Source: DATAYA01 sp963754235 (GTDB taxonomy: Bacteria > Pseudomonadota > Alphaproteobacteria > Acetobacterales > Acetobacteraceae). Taken from it: a stretch of DNA of 64,000 nucleotides. The stretch lies in contig CAVWFK010000007.1 in the NCBI GenBank assembly GCA_963754235.1, positions 1 to 64,000 on the forward strand, written 5' to 3'. The notes under the pieces were generated by a model. That model worked only from the letters and a program-made list of their open reading frames with translations, did no database searches and had not been told where the DNA came from. This document shows, in pieces, positions 45,347 through 53,940 of the stretch; within the stretch, counting starts at the first letter, position 1, and every line of letters begins with the position of its first letter. The position numbers and the translations under genes are program-made.

Positions 45347-45977
45347 TGGCGGCCAAGGCAACAAGGGCGGAGATCCCGCCGGCCGGCATGCGGCTGCACA
45401 CGGCGGACGGCGCCCGGAAATACCTCACGCCGGCGAGCGTAACGCCTTCCTGCGCGAGGCGGATTTGGCCGACCGCCAGGTGCGCACCCTCTGCATGACC
45501 CTCGCCTATGCCGGTTTCCGCTGTCCGAGGCGCTGGCGCTCACCGCCGATCGCGTCGACCTCGCCGCCGGCGTGCTGGTGGTCACGAGCCTCAAGAAGCG
45601 CCGCACGGGGGTCTTCCGATCCGTGCCAGTGCCCCCTGCCCTGCCCGAGGCGCTCAACATGGTCCACGGCATCCGCGAGCGGCAAGCGCGCCGGGGCAAG
45701 AGCCGCGGCAAGCACCTCTGGCTGTGGTCGCGGATGACCGCCTGGCGGGCGGTGCATGGCGTGATGGAGGCCGCCGGGCTCGACGGGCCGCACGCCTCGC
45801 CCAAAGGGCTGCGGCACGGTTTTGGGGTGGCCGCAGGCCGCCGTCTCGGCCGGCATCCCGCTCGACCTGGTGCAGAAATGGCTCGGCCACGCCCAGCTCA
45901 CCACCATTGCCATCTACGCCGATGCCGTCGGCACCGAGGAAAAAGACATCGCGTCGAGGATGTGGGAGCAGCCGTAG
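45346..45977 (+). pseudogene. Short tyrosine recombinase, copy 1, three frameshifts
   Basis: About 210 residues when corrected, lacking the usual N-terminal SAM-like domain. Motifs: LREADLADRQVRTLCMTLAY, TSLKKRRTGVFRSVPVPPAL (beta-strand Lys region), GLRHGFGVA (Arg-His box), VQKWLGHAQLTTIAIYADAV (His and catalytic Tyr) and an ending EKDIASRMWEQP. Compared with copy 2 (47202-47490) it lacks one C at about 45407 and one at about 45522; a further change lies near 45830. Translated by coupling to the WGR gene. Confidence 0.8.
45381..45673 (+). repeat. Long direct repeat, copy 1 (recombinase gene)
   Basis: About 293 bases highly similar to 47195-47490, starting GGCCGGCATGCGGCTGCACA. Both lie in the same orientation 1.8 kb apart and flank the SWIB and TumA/TumE genes. 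Similarity stops near CATGGTCCACGGCATC. Confidence 0.85.
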
Positions 45978-45985
45978 CCAGCGCG

Positions 45986-46282
45986 TCACTTCAAGTGCTG
46001 GGCAAGGTGCCTGTTCATCTCGAACATGGTCACCTTGTCCTTACCGAAGACCTGCCTGAGCTTATCGTCGGCCAGGATCTCGCGGCGGTTCTCCGGGTTC
46101 TGCAGATTGTGCGACTTGATGTAGTCCGAAACCTTGCTCACCACCGCGCCCCGAGACAGGGACTCCGATCCGACCACCGCAGCCAGCTCCTTCGATGGCT
46201 GCAGCGGCTTCTGCAGCGCGCTCTCTTTGCCGCCCTTGCTGCTCTTTGGAGACGTCTTCTTCGCGGTGAGCTTGGTCGCCAT
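45986..46282 (-). CDS. SWIB/MDM2 domain protein
   Basis: 98-residue protein. A Lys/Ser-rich N-terminal tail (MATKLTAKKTSPKSSKGGKE) is followed by one SWIB domain: LQPSKELAAVVGSESLSRGA, VVSKVSDYIKSHNLQNPENR and VFGKDKVTMFEMNRHLAQHL. The start at 46282 has GGAG 9 bases upstream; 46324 is an alternative. SWIB domains are chromatin-associated in eukaryotes and sit beside topoisomerase genes in chlamydiae. Stand-alone Lys-rich versions occur in proteobacteria and may bind DNA. Convergent with the recombinase (8 bases apart). Confidence 0.85.
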   Translation of the reverse strand: MATKLTAKKTSPKSSKGGKESALQKPLQPSKELAAVVGSESLSRGAVVSKVSDYIKSHNLQNPENRREILADDKLRQVFGKDKVTMFEMNRHLAQHLK

Positions 46283-46396
46283 CAGGTCACTCCGGTTCGT
46301 TGGCTCGAGAGCTTCATGCCTCATTGTCGGCCCGTTCCCAACAGTCGTGTCAGCAGCCGCCAGTTGCGGTTCTATAGGTCGATCTCGATATGCACT

Positions 46397-46756
46397 TTAC
46401 GGGCAGTGCAGGATCGGGCGCAGCGTCCGCCCCGCGCCGCGCGTGAGGCGCACAATTCCCGCCGCACTCAGCCGGTGCAGCGTTCGTTGCACGTTCTGCG
46501 GCGCACGATGTGCCATGGTGGCGAGTTCATGCACCGACTGCGGCTCACGTGTGGCGATGAGCCGAAGAAGCTCGCGGTTCTTGGCAGAGAGCAACTTCGC
46601 TCCGGCTTCGAGCGAGCGAAATTGCACTGTCCCCTCATCCGCTTCGGTCCGTTCGACCCAGATCTTCGGCTCCTGCGGATCGACCGCTCGCTCGCCGCGT
46701 GCGACGGCGAGTGTGTAATTCTTGAACTCGTCGAACGTTCCGGTCTTATGGCGCAT
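46397..46756 (-). CDS. Winged-helix antitoxin-like regulator (TumA / HVO_A0114 type)
   Basis: 119 residues from the ATG at 46756: MRHKTGTFDEFKNYTLAVAR, PKIWVERTEADEGTVQFRSL, LLSAKNRELLRLIATREPQS and APQNVQRTLHRLSAAGIVRL (helix-turn-helix). This protein type is paired with DUF6516/TumE toxins. It lies immediately downstream of such a gene in the usual toxin-first order. Confidence 0.75.
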   Translation of the reverse strand: MRHKTGTFDEFKNYTLAVARGERAVDPQEPKIWVERTEADEGTVQFRSLEAGAKLLSAKNRELLRLIATREPQSVHELATMAHRAPQNVQRTLHRLSAAGIVRLTRGAGRTLRPILHCP

Positions 46757-47019
46757 CGCACACCTCGTTCCCGCAGTATTCGTTCGACCTCGCGGTAAAA
46801 GTCCTCCAGCAACTCTGCTGGCCCTCAATATTCGTAAGGGAGCATTTTGCGAGCTTCGTACACTTGTCGATGGTCGTATTCCGTCCGACGGCGGATGCCG
46901 TGGGCATTGTCCATCCCGTAGATGCGGCGCCCGGCAGGATCGTGCAGCGTGAGGCTGTACTTGACCCCATGCGGGCCATGCTTGGTGGCCTCAATCTCCC
47001 GCGCCTCGATCTTCACCAC
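46742..47019 (-). pseudogene. TumE/DUF6516-type toxin with internal stop
   Basis: N-terminal 64 residues: MVKIEAREIEATKHGPHGVK, YSLTLHDPAGRRIYGMDNAH, then MLPYEY and a TGA at 46825-46827. The same frame continues with PAELLEDFYREVERILRERG, the normal C-terminal part, into the antitoxin start at 46756. The true C-terminal end is not clear because the frame stays open beyond it. DUF6516 proteins are the toxins of TumE-TumA pairs. With the stop the toxin would be truncated, which fits an inactivated toxin with a surviving antitoxin. Confidence 0.68.
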
Positions 47020-47194
47020 ATGACCGCGCGAACTGGAACTCGAAGCCGCGCGGGCTCAGCAGGAACCCAAGCTCATGGTCCGTCGTCGCTGACACAAAGC
47101 ATCCTATCGGGATGTGATGCGTTCTTGCAAGTACGAGCCAACAAGCTTGGAAATTTAGGATTCGGCGGCACGCTACTCCCCCGAAGGCACCGCA

Positions 47195-47490
47195 GGCCGG
47201 CATGCGGCTGCACACCGCGGACGGCGCCCGGAAATACCTCACCGCCGGCGAGCGTAACGCCTTCCTGCGCGAGGCGGATTTGGCCGACCGCCAGGTGCGC
47301 ACCCTCTGCATGACCCTCGCCTATGCCGGTTGCCGCCTGTCCGAGGCGCTGGCACTCACCGCCGACCGGGTGGACCTGGCCGCCGATGTGCTGACGATCG
47401 AGAGCCTCAAAAAGCGCCGCACCGGCATCTACCGCACCGTGCCGGTGCCCTCTGCCCTGCTGGACGCGCTCGACATGGTGCATGGTATCT
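47195..47490 (+). repeat. Long direct repeat, copy 2 (recombinase gene)
   Basis: Partner of 45381-45673. This copy keeps the reading frame. Similarity ends near CATGGTGCATGGTATCTG, where the recombinase gene is cut. Confidence 0.85.
47202..47490 (+). pseudogene. Tyrosine recombinase, copy 2, truncated
   Basis: N-terminal 96 residues of the same recombinase, uninterrupted: MRLHTADGARKYLTAGERNA, MTLAYAGCRLSEALALTADR and ESLKKRRTGIYRTVPVPSAL. It lacks the WGR partner upstream and the catalytic Arg-His-Tyr half downstream, where unrelated sequence begins before DUF4387. It is useful as an internal reference for the indels of copy 1. Confidence 0.85.
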
Positions 47491-47604
47491 GTAGCGAACC
47501 GCAATCATCGGCGGCTCGGATCGCAATCGGGCGGCCGCCCACGATCATTGCAAGGGCTGGTAGGATGCGGGCTGCGCTCCCAAAATCACGTCCCGGCGCT
47601 GCGG

Positions 47605-47925
47605 TCAGTCCGGAATCTGCACGTCCCGAAGCGGCCCGTGCTGCTGACTGCCGAAAATGTCTCCGTCCCCCGGACTGCCGCTCGGCCGCGTGCGGCGGAT
47701 CGTAAACTTGATCGCGAGGGCGCGATCGAACTCCACGTGATCGGTGATGCGCTCCGGCGCCACACTGAAGAGGCGGCCGATCGCATCCCGCGACAAGGCC
47801 CCGCTCCGGCACACCCGCGCGTATGCAGCCCGGTCCGGGAAAATCACGTCGAAGGTGACATGGTCGACGCCGGCATTCTTGCTGCGAATCGTCTTGGCCA
47901 GTTCGAACAGCCTTGTGCCTGGCAT
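47605..47925 (-). CDS. DUF4387 family protein
   Basis: 106 residues: LFELAKTIRSKNAGVDHVTF, DVIFPDRAAYARVCRSGALS and IFGSQQHGPLRDVQIPD at the C-terminus. DUF4387 genes typically follow AtuA-family (DUF1446) genes, as here after 4 bases. The two probably form one enzyme or complex for a carboxylic-acid catabolic step. Function unproven. Confidence 0.82.
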   Translation of the reverse strand: MPGTRLFELAKTIRSKNAGVDHVTFDVIFPDRAAYARVCRSGALSRDAIGRLFSVAPERITDHVEFDRALAIKFTIRRTRPSGSPGDGDIFGSQQHGPLRDVQIPD

Positions 47926-47929
47926 CGAG

Positions 47930-49325
47930 CTACACTCCTGCCTCGATGGTTCCGGTCTGGAACAGGGCCATCGGATCGTCTATGCGCATCGTGTGATTGA
48001 GCGTCCAACAATAGGCGGGACTGGCCGGCAGAACCTCGTCCAGCGCGAAGGCCACGCCGCCGGCCGTGCCCTTCACCTGCGGCAACCGCGCATAGAACAT
48101 TTGCCGGACGCCAATCATGCAGACCTCCTCGGCCATCTCCCTCGTGGGCCCGACAGCCTGCACGAGAATGCCGAGTTCGTGGGCGGGTCGGTTTCGGAGC
48201 GGCTCGAGCTCGCCCATGACGCCGTCGCGGCCGTAGACCCCGTAGTGCAGCTCATAACCCCCCTCGCCGAAGCGCTCGCGAACCTGCGCCCGGGCCCAGC
48301 CGATCACGTCATCAATGTGTGCAACGGTGTACGGGTCGCGCACGCCGACGATGCCCACGAACCGCTCGCCCACCTTGCCGGCGCCTTCCAGTTTCACCCG
48401 AAGCTCCGCAGCCGATGCGAAGCGTGCTTCGGTGATGCGGCAGGTGCGGGCATCATGCTGCTCATAGACGCAGCCACTCATATCCAGGCACCCACCTAGC
48501 ACGTGCTCATGGAACGGGTTCGCGCGTTCGTACATCGCATGCCCCGCGACGGAAGCGACGGTGCAGCGCTGCTCCGGCGCCATCGCTGTCACCTTCACGT
48601 CCTCCATGCTGATCTCACCAAGCACGGATTCCTTGCCGCCGTACAGGTTCGGCGCAGAACGAGGCACATTCAAGGACTTTGCCGGCGTAATAGGCGAGCG
48701 CTTCGGGAAGGCCCGCGCGGAGCGCGGGTGCCGCGAAGATCGCGCAATCGCTGCTGCGGCCCCCGATAATGACATCGGCGCCCGCCTCCAGAAGTGCCAC
48801 GTACGGATGCACGCCGGCCACCGCCACGACCCGCTCTGTTGCGGCGAGCGTCGCGTGATCAAGCGCCGCGCGGCCGCCGAGGCCCGTGATCGCCTCGCCC
48901 GCTTGCAGGCGCTCGGCGATGACCGATATCGACACCTCGGAATGAAACCAGCCCAGCCGGAACTTCGCCAGCGCGTGCTTTCGCGCGAGCTCCTGGATGA
49001 TGCGCACGAACAGGTCTACCCGGCTGTTCGTGCCGGTATCGCCCGCCGAGCCGATGAGCATCGGCACGCCAAGCCGGCGCGCGCCGAGCAGCATCTGTTC
49101 CAGGTCGTGCTCCTGCCACGCAAGCGGGCTTGTCGAGACATCCCGGCCGAGCGGCCCGGGGCCGATGTCGCACGACCCGGAATCGGCGCAGATGAGGTCC
49201 GGACCGAGTGCAAGACCGGCATGGAAGCTCCCGGTCCTGATCGGCGCGAAACCGAGATGGCCATTCGGACACAGTATGCGGAGAGTCCGGTTCGCCGAAC
49301 GGTGATCCTGAACGGAGGCGGTCAT
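47930..49325 (-). pseudogene. AtuA-family (DUF1446) protein, one extra G
   Basis: About 464 residues. The start at 49325 overlaps the stop reached by the upstream ATPase frame (ATGA). N-terminal motifs: RILCPNGHLGFAPIRTGSFH, LICADSGSCDIGPGPLG and PMLIGSAGDTGTNSRVDLFV. VIIGGRSSDCAIFAAPALRA follows. Near 48649 an extra G breaks CAEP-YGGKESVLGEIS. The second half is intact: AMYERANPFHEHVLGGCLDM and YCWTLNHTMRIDDPMALFQT. Family members include the citronellol/geraniol pathway protein AtuA; most are of unknown reaction. Context with a transporter suggests a carboxylate substrate. Confidence 0.83.
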
Positions 49326-50446
49326 CCGATTCCCTTCGTTATGCGCCGGTGGATCATTCGCCGACGAGAAAACAGGCCCTGGGCGGCACCGACCAGAACA
49401 CCCGCATTCCTGGGGAGAGATCGTCGCGCGGCAACCCACGCGAGAAGATCAGAAGCTCGCCAGCTCGGAGTTCGGTACTGCATCAGGTCGCCTAGATAGG
49501 TTGCATCGATCAGTACGGCCGGATGCGCATCCGGCTCGGGGTGTGACGAAAGCCGCACCGAGACCGGCCTGAAGCAGATGAAGGCTTGTCCGCCCGGCGC
49601 GCCGCCGTGCGCGAACAGCCGCATACCGCCAGCAAGCAGCGCAACCGCTTGCCCCCCTTCGCGCGCGGTCTCGCAAGGCAGAATGTTGCGCACGCCCATG
49701 AACTCCGCGACGAAGCGCGTCTTCGGCGTATCGTGGATTTCGGCCGGCGTGCCCGCCTGCTCCACTCTGCCCTCGCGCATCACCAGAATGCGGTCCGACA
49801 GCACCAGCGCCTCTTCCTGGTCATGCGTGACATAAAGCGCGGTGAGGCCAAGCCGGCGCTGCAGCTCCCGGAACTCGGCGCGCATCGCCAGGCGCAACTG
49901 CGCGTCGAGGTTGGAGAGCGGCTCATCAAGCAGCACAAGCCGGGGGTCGCCGACGATCGAGCGAGCCAGTGCCACTCGCTGCTGCTGCCCGCCCGAAAGC
50001 CGCGTAGCCGGCCGGTCGGCCAGCTCGGCGAGCCCGACCAGTGCCAAGCTCTCCCAGACCGGGGCGGCCAGCTCCCGCCCGCCGATGCCGCGGGCGCGCA
50101 GACCGAACGCCACGTTCTCGAACACTGTCATGTGCGGCCAGATCGCGTAGGACTGGAACACCATCGAAAGGCCGCGGCGCTCGGGCGGCAGGTCGATGCC
50201 GCGGCCGGGATCGAACACCACGCGCCCGTCGATCGCGATCCGGCCGCGGTCCGGTCGCTCCAAACCCGCAATGGCGCGCAGCGTCGTCGTCTTGCCGCAG
50301 CCGCTCGGACCAAGCAGCGTCACGACCTCACCGCGGCGCGCAGCGAGGCTGACCGACTGCACCGCCCGCACCGTCCCGTGCGAAACGGCAAGTCCGTCCA
50401 CCACCACCGCGCGGCTGGTCGTGGTGGTAGTTGGAAACGCGGTCAT
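49322..50446 (-). CDS. ABC transporter ATPase (FbpC/PotA-like)
   Basis: 374 residues. Walker A VTLLGPSGCGKTTTLRAIAG, Q-loop MVFQSYAIWPHMTVFENVAF, signature RLSGGQQQRVALARSIVG, Walker B RLVLLDEPLSNLD and His switch ALYVTHDQEEALVLSDRILV. The C-terminal TOBE region has FICFRPVSVRLSSHPEPDAH then YLGDLMQYRT. After that the frame appears to slip: the other frames give SRGLPRDDLSPGMRV and PPRACFLVGE-stop, the usual TOBE ending. The last 40 or so residues as written may therefore be wrong. It starts by overlapping the permease stop (ATGA). Confidence 0.85.
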   Translation of the reverse strand: MTAFPTTTTTSRAVVVDGLAVSHGTVRAVQSVSLAARRGEVVTLLGPSGCGKTTTLRAIAGLERPDRGRIAIDGRVVFDPGRGIDLPPERRGLSMVFQSYAIWPHMTVFENVAFGLRARGIGGRELAAPVWESLALVGLAELADRPATRLSGGQQQRVALARSIVGDPRLVLLDEPLSNLDAQLRLAMRAEFRELQRRLGLTALYVTHDQEEALVLSDRILVMREGRVEQAGTPAEIHDTPKTRFVAEFMGVRNILPCETAREGGQAVALLAGGMRLFAHGGAPGGQAFICFRPVSVRLSSHPEPDAHPAVLIDATYLGDLMQYRTPSWRASDLLAWVAARRSLPRNAGVLVGAAQGLFSRRRMIHRRITKGIG

Positions 50447-52065
50447 GCAAGCTCCCGCCGCTGTCTGATGCCGAGCGCGAGCCCGACGACGACGAAGCTC
50501 ACCGCGAGCTGGACAAAGCCGAGCGCTGCCACGTCGCTCGGGTTACCGTTCTCCCAAAGATCGAATACCGCGACCGACAGCACGATGCTGTGGCTGGTGT
50601 AGAGCAGGATGGAAGAGCTGACCTGCTGCATGGCCATCGCGAACAGAAGAATCCAGGCAGCAAGCACGGAAGATCGCGTGAGCGGCAAGGTCACCCGCCG
50701 CATCGTCCCGAGCCACGAAGCGCCGGAGACGCGTGCCGCCTCCTCGAGTTCCGGGTGCAGTTGCCGGAGTGCGGCGCTGATCGTACGGACGCCGAACGGC
50801 AGATAGTGCGTGACGTAGGCGATCAGCAGGATGCCGAGCGTGCCGTAGATCGGCAGCGGCAGCCGCACGTAGACCCATAGGAGCCCGAGCGCAAAAACCA
50901 TCGCCGGCATACTCAGCGGCACCATGCTGAGCTGGTCGATGAGCCCGCGTCCCGGCCCGCGGCCGCGCAGCACGAACCAGGCGACGCCGAGGCCGAGCAG
51001 ACAGACGAGGCTCGCCGCCAGCGCACCGAGCAGGACCGAGTTGACGGTCGCGAGCCAAGTCTTCGGATAGGCGAACAGGATATAGGCGAAATGCTGCGTG
51101 GTGAATCGCATCAGGTGCCAGTTCGCGGTAACAAAAGCGCTGCTCGCGGCCCACAGCAGGGCAAGCAGGGGCAGCACGGTCGCGAAGGCGACGTAGAGCC
51201 AGGCGAATGCGGCCCTGAGCTGCCCCGCCCGTCTGGTCCGCGCCGGTCTGCGGAAGGCCTTGCCGGTAATGGTAACGAAGGAGCGCCGGGAGAGCAGCGC
51301 CGACTGTGCGAAGGTGAGCAGTGCCGCGAGCGCCAGCAGGAAGACGCCCCAGGCGGTGGCATCGGCGGTGCGCGGCGGATAGGTTTCAAGCAGCCGGAAG
51401 ATCTCGGTTGTGGCGACACTGAACCCGACCGGCATTCCGAGCACGGCAGGCACGCTAAACAGGCCGATCGATTGCACGAACACCAGCACCGCCGCGGCAA
51501 GAGAGGCCGGGAGCAGCAGCGGCAGCACGACACGGCGGAACACCAGGCCCGGTGCGCCGCCGTGCACGCGCGCCGCCTCCACGAACGATGCGTCCATGCG
51601 GCCAAGCGCGTCCGAGATCAGCAGGAAAGCAAGTGGCGCGGCGGCCAGCGCGCTGACGCCGACGACGCCGCCAGCAGAGACCACGTCGAGAGTGACGGCA
51701 GGTCCCAGTGCCGCGTGCAGGAGCAAATTCAACAGGCCGCCATGCGGCGAGGCGAGCCAGTTCCAGCCCATCGCCGTCAAGAGTGGCGTGAGATAGAGCG
51801 GCATCACCACGAGCGGTTCGAGCGCCGCGCGGCCGGGTATACCGGGCGCAAGCGCGAAGGCCAGGGCGCCGCCAATGAGCAGCGCCAAGACGGTCGTGGC
51901 GAGCCCGAACACCAGGGTGTTGCCCACGATGTCGAGGTGGCGGAGTGGCGCCAATCCACCCTTCGCCCCGGCTATCGCGACGGCACCAAGCGGCGGCAGC
52001 ACCAGCAACACGACCACGAGCCCAACCAGAAGACCGAGCACGGTCTCCACGCGCGGAAGCCGCAC
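50443..52065 (-). CDS. ABC transporter permease, double-domain (FbpB-like)
   Basis: Intact 540-residue permease with two fused permease domains and about 12 membrane segments. Examples: LVGLVVVLLVLPPLGAVAIA, FGLATTVLALLIGGALAFAL, LLPASLAAAVLVFVQSIGLF, SVLLGALAASLVCLLGLGVA and MAMQQVSSSILLYTSHSIVL. The EAA loop in the second half is LEEAARVSGASWLGTMRRVT, and the first half has FVEAARVHGGAPGLVFRRVV. This architecture is that of iron(III)/thiamine/organophosphonate-type permeases. Confidence 0.9.
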   Translation of the reverse strand: MRLPRVETVLGLLVGLVVVLLVLPPLGAVAIAGAKGGLAPLRHLDIVGNTLVFGLATTVLALLIGGALAFALAPGIPGRAALEPLVVMPLYLTPLLTAMGWNWLASPHGGLLNLLLHAALGPAVTLDVVSAGGVVGVSALAAAPLAFLLISDALGRMDASFVEAARVHGGAPGLVFRRVVLPLLLPASLAAAVLVFVQSIGLFSVPAVLGMPVGFSVATTEIFRLLETYPPRTADATAWGVFLLALAALLTFAQSALLSRRSFVTITGKAFRRPARTRRAGQLRAAFAWLYVAFATVLPLLALLWAASSAFVTANWHLMRFTTQHFAYILFAYPKTWLATVNSVLLGALAASLVCLLGLGVAWFVLRGRGPGRGLIDQLSMVPLSMPAMVFALGLLWVYVRLPLPIYGTLGILLIAYVTHYLPFGVRTISAALRQLHPELEEAARVSGASWLGTMRRVTLPLTRSSVLAAWILLFAMAMQQVSSSILLYTSHSIVLSVAVFDLWENGNPSDVAALGFVQLAVSFVVVGLALGIRQRRELA

Positions 52066-52097
52066 TGTGGCAATCGCGGACCCGGTGCTTGCCCGAA

Positions 52098-53117
52098 TCA
52101 GTGGAACAGCTCCTCGAAATGCCGCGGGAAATCCCGGCTGGCCTTCAGGTAGTCGTTCAGGTCCGTCGGCAGCAGCGGATGTGTCTCGGAAAGCTTTTTC
52201 TGGCCGGGCGGCGGCGGCACGTCAGGGCGCATCGAGTACATGCCGTAGAGTTCGGTATCCAGAAAGTGCTGACCTGCTTGCGAGAGGATGAAATCGATGA
52301 ACAGCTTCGCCGCGTTCGGGTGGGGCGCGTCTGCCAGAATGCCGACGGGCGCAAGCGTGAGCGGCATCCCCTCCGCCGGATAGATGGCGGCAAGCCCGGC
52401 CTCCTTGGCCTCCAGCGTGAAGGCGCGCCAGTGATCGAGCGACGCGCCGAGCAGCACCTCGCCGCGCAGGATGGCATCAGTCATCTGCGCCCCGGTCGCC
52501 ATCACAACCGGCTTCTGCGCTGCGAACTTGCGCATGAAGTCAGCACCCAGGCGGCGTTCGAGAAGGTAGGTCCAGTTGAATTGCGTCCCGGCCGCCGCAT
52601 TCTGGATGGCGAGCTTATGGCCAGCAAAGCGTGGCGCCAGCAAGTTGCGCCAAGACCGCGGCGCTTCCGATGGCGGCAGCAGGTGCGTGTCATAGACCGG
52701 AACGACGCCGATCGCCTGGGCCGCCGCCCAATAGCCGTCCATCTTGGACCCGGGCGGGAAGGCCGCGTATTCCGGCGAATTGTAGCGCAGGAGCTTGCCC
52801 TGCCCCCTCATCTCGACAAAAGCCGCGGTATTGGCCGCGAGCATCACATCGAAGCTGCGGCGCCCGGCGGCGAGCTCCGCGTTCACGCGCGCCAGAACCC
52901 GCCCGGTCGGCGCCGAGTAGAACCCGCTCGCCACGTCCAGGAACGGGTATTTCGCGTGGAAGGCGGCCATGAACTTCTGGAAGTTCTCGCCAGGTGCGGC
53001 ATCGGCGACGGCAAGCGCGCCCTCGCGGCGCGCCGCCGCTACGACGGCGGGATCGGCTGCGTGCACAGCCATGGGCGCGACGACCAGGACAAAGAGCAGC
53101 ATCAGACGCCGGATCAT
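52098..53117 (-). CDS. ABC extracellular solute-binding protein (FbpA-like)
   Basis: Intact 339-residue binding protein with signal peptide MIRRLMLLFVLVVAPMAVHA. The mature part has DVASGFYSAPTGRVLARVNA, DVMLAANTAAFVEMRGQGKL, AIQNAAAGTQFNWTYLLERR and AAKLFIDFILSQAGQHFLDT. No Tyr-Tyr iron-binding pair is obvious, so iron is not implied despite the fold. The start overlaps the GntR stop (ATGA). Confidence 0.87.
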   Translation of the reverse strand: MIRRLMLLFVLVVAPMAVHAADPAVVAAARREGALAVADAAPGENFQKFMAAFHAKYPFLDVASGFYSAPTGRVLARVNAELAAGRRSFDVMLAANTAAFVEMRGQGKLLRYNSPEYAAFPPGSKMDGYWAAAQAIGVVPVYDTHLLPPSEAPRSWRNLLAPRFAGHKLAIQNAAAGTQFNWTYLLERRLGADFMRKFAAQKPVVMATGAQMTDAILRGEVLLGASLDHWRAFTLEAKEAGLAAIYPAEGMPLTLAPVGILADAPHPNAAKLFIDFILSQAGQHFLDTELYGMYSMRPDVPPPPGQKKLSETHPLLPTDLNDYLKASRDFPRHFEELFH

Positions 53118-53890
53118 GCTTCCTCCGTCACTCGGTTGGGAGTGGTTGCGGTCTCCTCGGCCATGCGCTCGCCGGTGCTGCGGAACGCGATGACCTGCCG
53201 GTAGCGGTCGGGGCGGCAGAAAACCTCTGCGTGCTCGAGTGCCGTACCTTCGCGTGCAAGGAAGGTGCGCTCGAACAACAGCAGGGGCGCGCCTGCCGTG
53301 ACATCCAGCAGCCGGGCGACGTCGGGCGGTGCCGCGATCGCCTGGGCGATCTGGATCGCCCGGTGCACCGGAAGCCCATTGGCAGCGGCAACCAGGCTGA
53401 CGAACGCCTCGCTCGTAAGCCGTGCTTGCCAGTCCTTCGGCAGCTTTCGTGCCAGGGGAGTGGGAATGTGGATGACGGAATATGCGTAGGGGTCGCCGTC
53501 GCGCTTTCGTAGGACGCGGATGCGGAGCGCGTCCGCATTTCCATCAAGTGCGAGAGCTGCCGCGATCTGCGGCGGGCAACGCGTCCTGCCACTCTCGATG
53601 ATGCAAGGCGGGGTAGGGAAGCTGCTCAGCACCAGATCGTCGAGCGATGTCAGCATCCAGGTACCGGCGCCGTCCGGCCGCGCGGCGACGAAGCTGCCAC
53701 GCCGACGATAGCGCTTGATGAGGCCGTCCGCCACCAACACCTCGAGGGCAGCGCGCACGGTGAAGCGGCTGACCCCGAAATGCTGCATCAGCGCCTCGTC
53801 GGTCGGGATCTGGTCGCCGACGCGCCATTCGCCGCACGCAATCCGGGCCCGCAACGTCTGCAGGATGCGAAGATAGGCCGGCAGCGGCAT
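53114..53890 (-). CDS. GntR family regulator with UTRA domain, first gene of AtuA operon
   Basis: Intact 258 residues: winged helix RIACGEWRVGDQIPTDEALM, MQHFGVSRFTVRAALEVLVA and DGLIKRYRRRGSFVAARPDG, then a UTRA domain (LARKLPKDWQARLTSEAFVS, LLDVTAGAPLLLFERTFLAR). It is co-transcribed with the importer, AtuA and DUF4387 genes through ATGA overlaps, so it is autoregulated with them. A perfect palindrome lies 39 bases before its start. Confidence 0.9.
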   Translation of the reverse strand: MPLPAYLRILQTLRARIACGEWRVGDQIPTDEALMQHFGVSRFTVRAALEVLVADGLIKRYRRRGSFVAARPDGAGTWMLTSLDDLVLSSFPTPPCIIESGRTRCPPQIAAALALDGNADALRIRVLRKRDGDPYAYSVIHIPTPLARKLPKDWQARLTSEAFVSLVAAANGLPVHRAIQIAQAIAAPPDVARLLDVTAGAPLLLFERTFLAREGTALEHAEVFCRPDRYRQVIAFRSTGERMAEETATTPNRVTEEA

Positions 53891-53928
53891 TGCGAGCGGT
53901 TTCCCCTTCCGCCCGTCACCCTGCCCTA

Positions 53929-53940
53929 TTGTCCGGACAA
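53929..53940. promoter_or_regulatory. Putative GntR operator
   Basis: Perfect 12-bp palindrome TTGTCCGGACAA upstream of the GntR gene at 53890 (minus strand). It shares the TTGTCC half-site with the 8136-8148 operator. It is the likely site for autorepression of the 53.9-47.6 kb operon. Confidence 0.55.

Noticed and set aside
44669..45364. 231-codon minus-strand open frame upstream of the nuclease-helicase
   Set aside because: Its right half is antisense to the WGR gene, and no family resemblance was found.
45381..47490. Composite transposon bounded by the two recombinase copies
   Set aside because: The repeats are parts of a recombinase gene without terminal inverted repeats, and copy 2 is truncated; a duplication or recombination scar is simpler.
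52098..53117. Iron(III)-binding protein FbpA
   Set aside because: Fold and permease type fit, but the typical paired iron-binding tyrosines are not evident, and the linked AtuA/DUF4387 genes point to an organic substrate.
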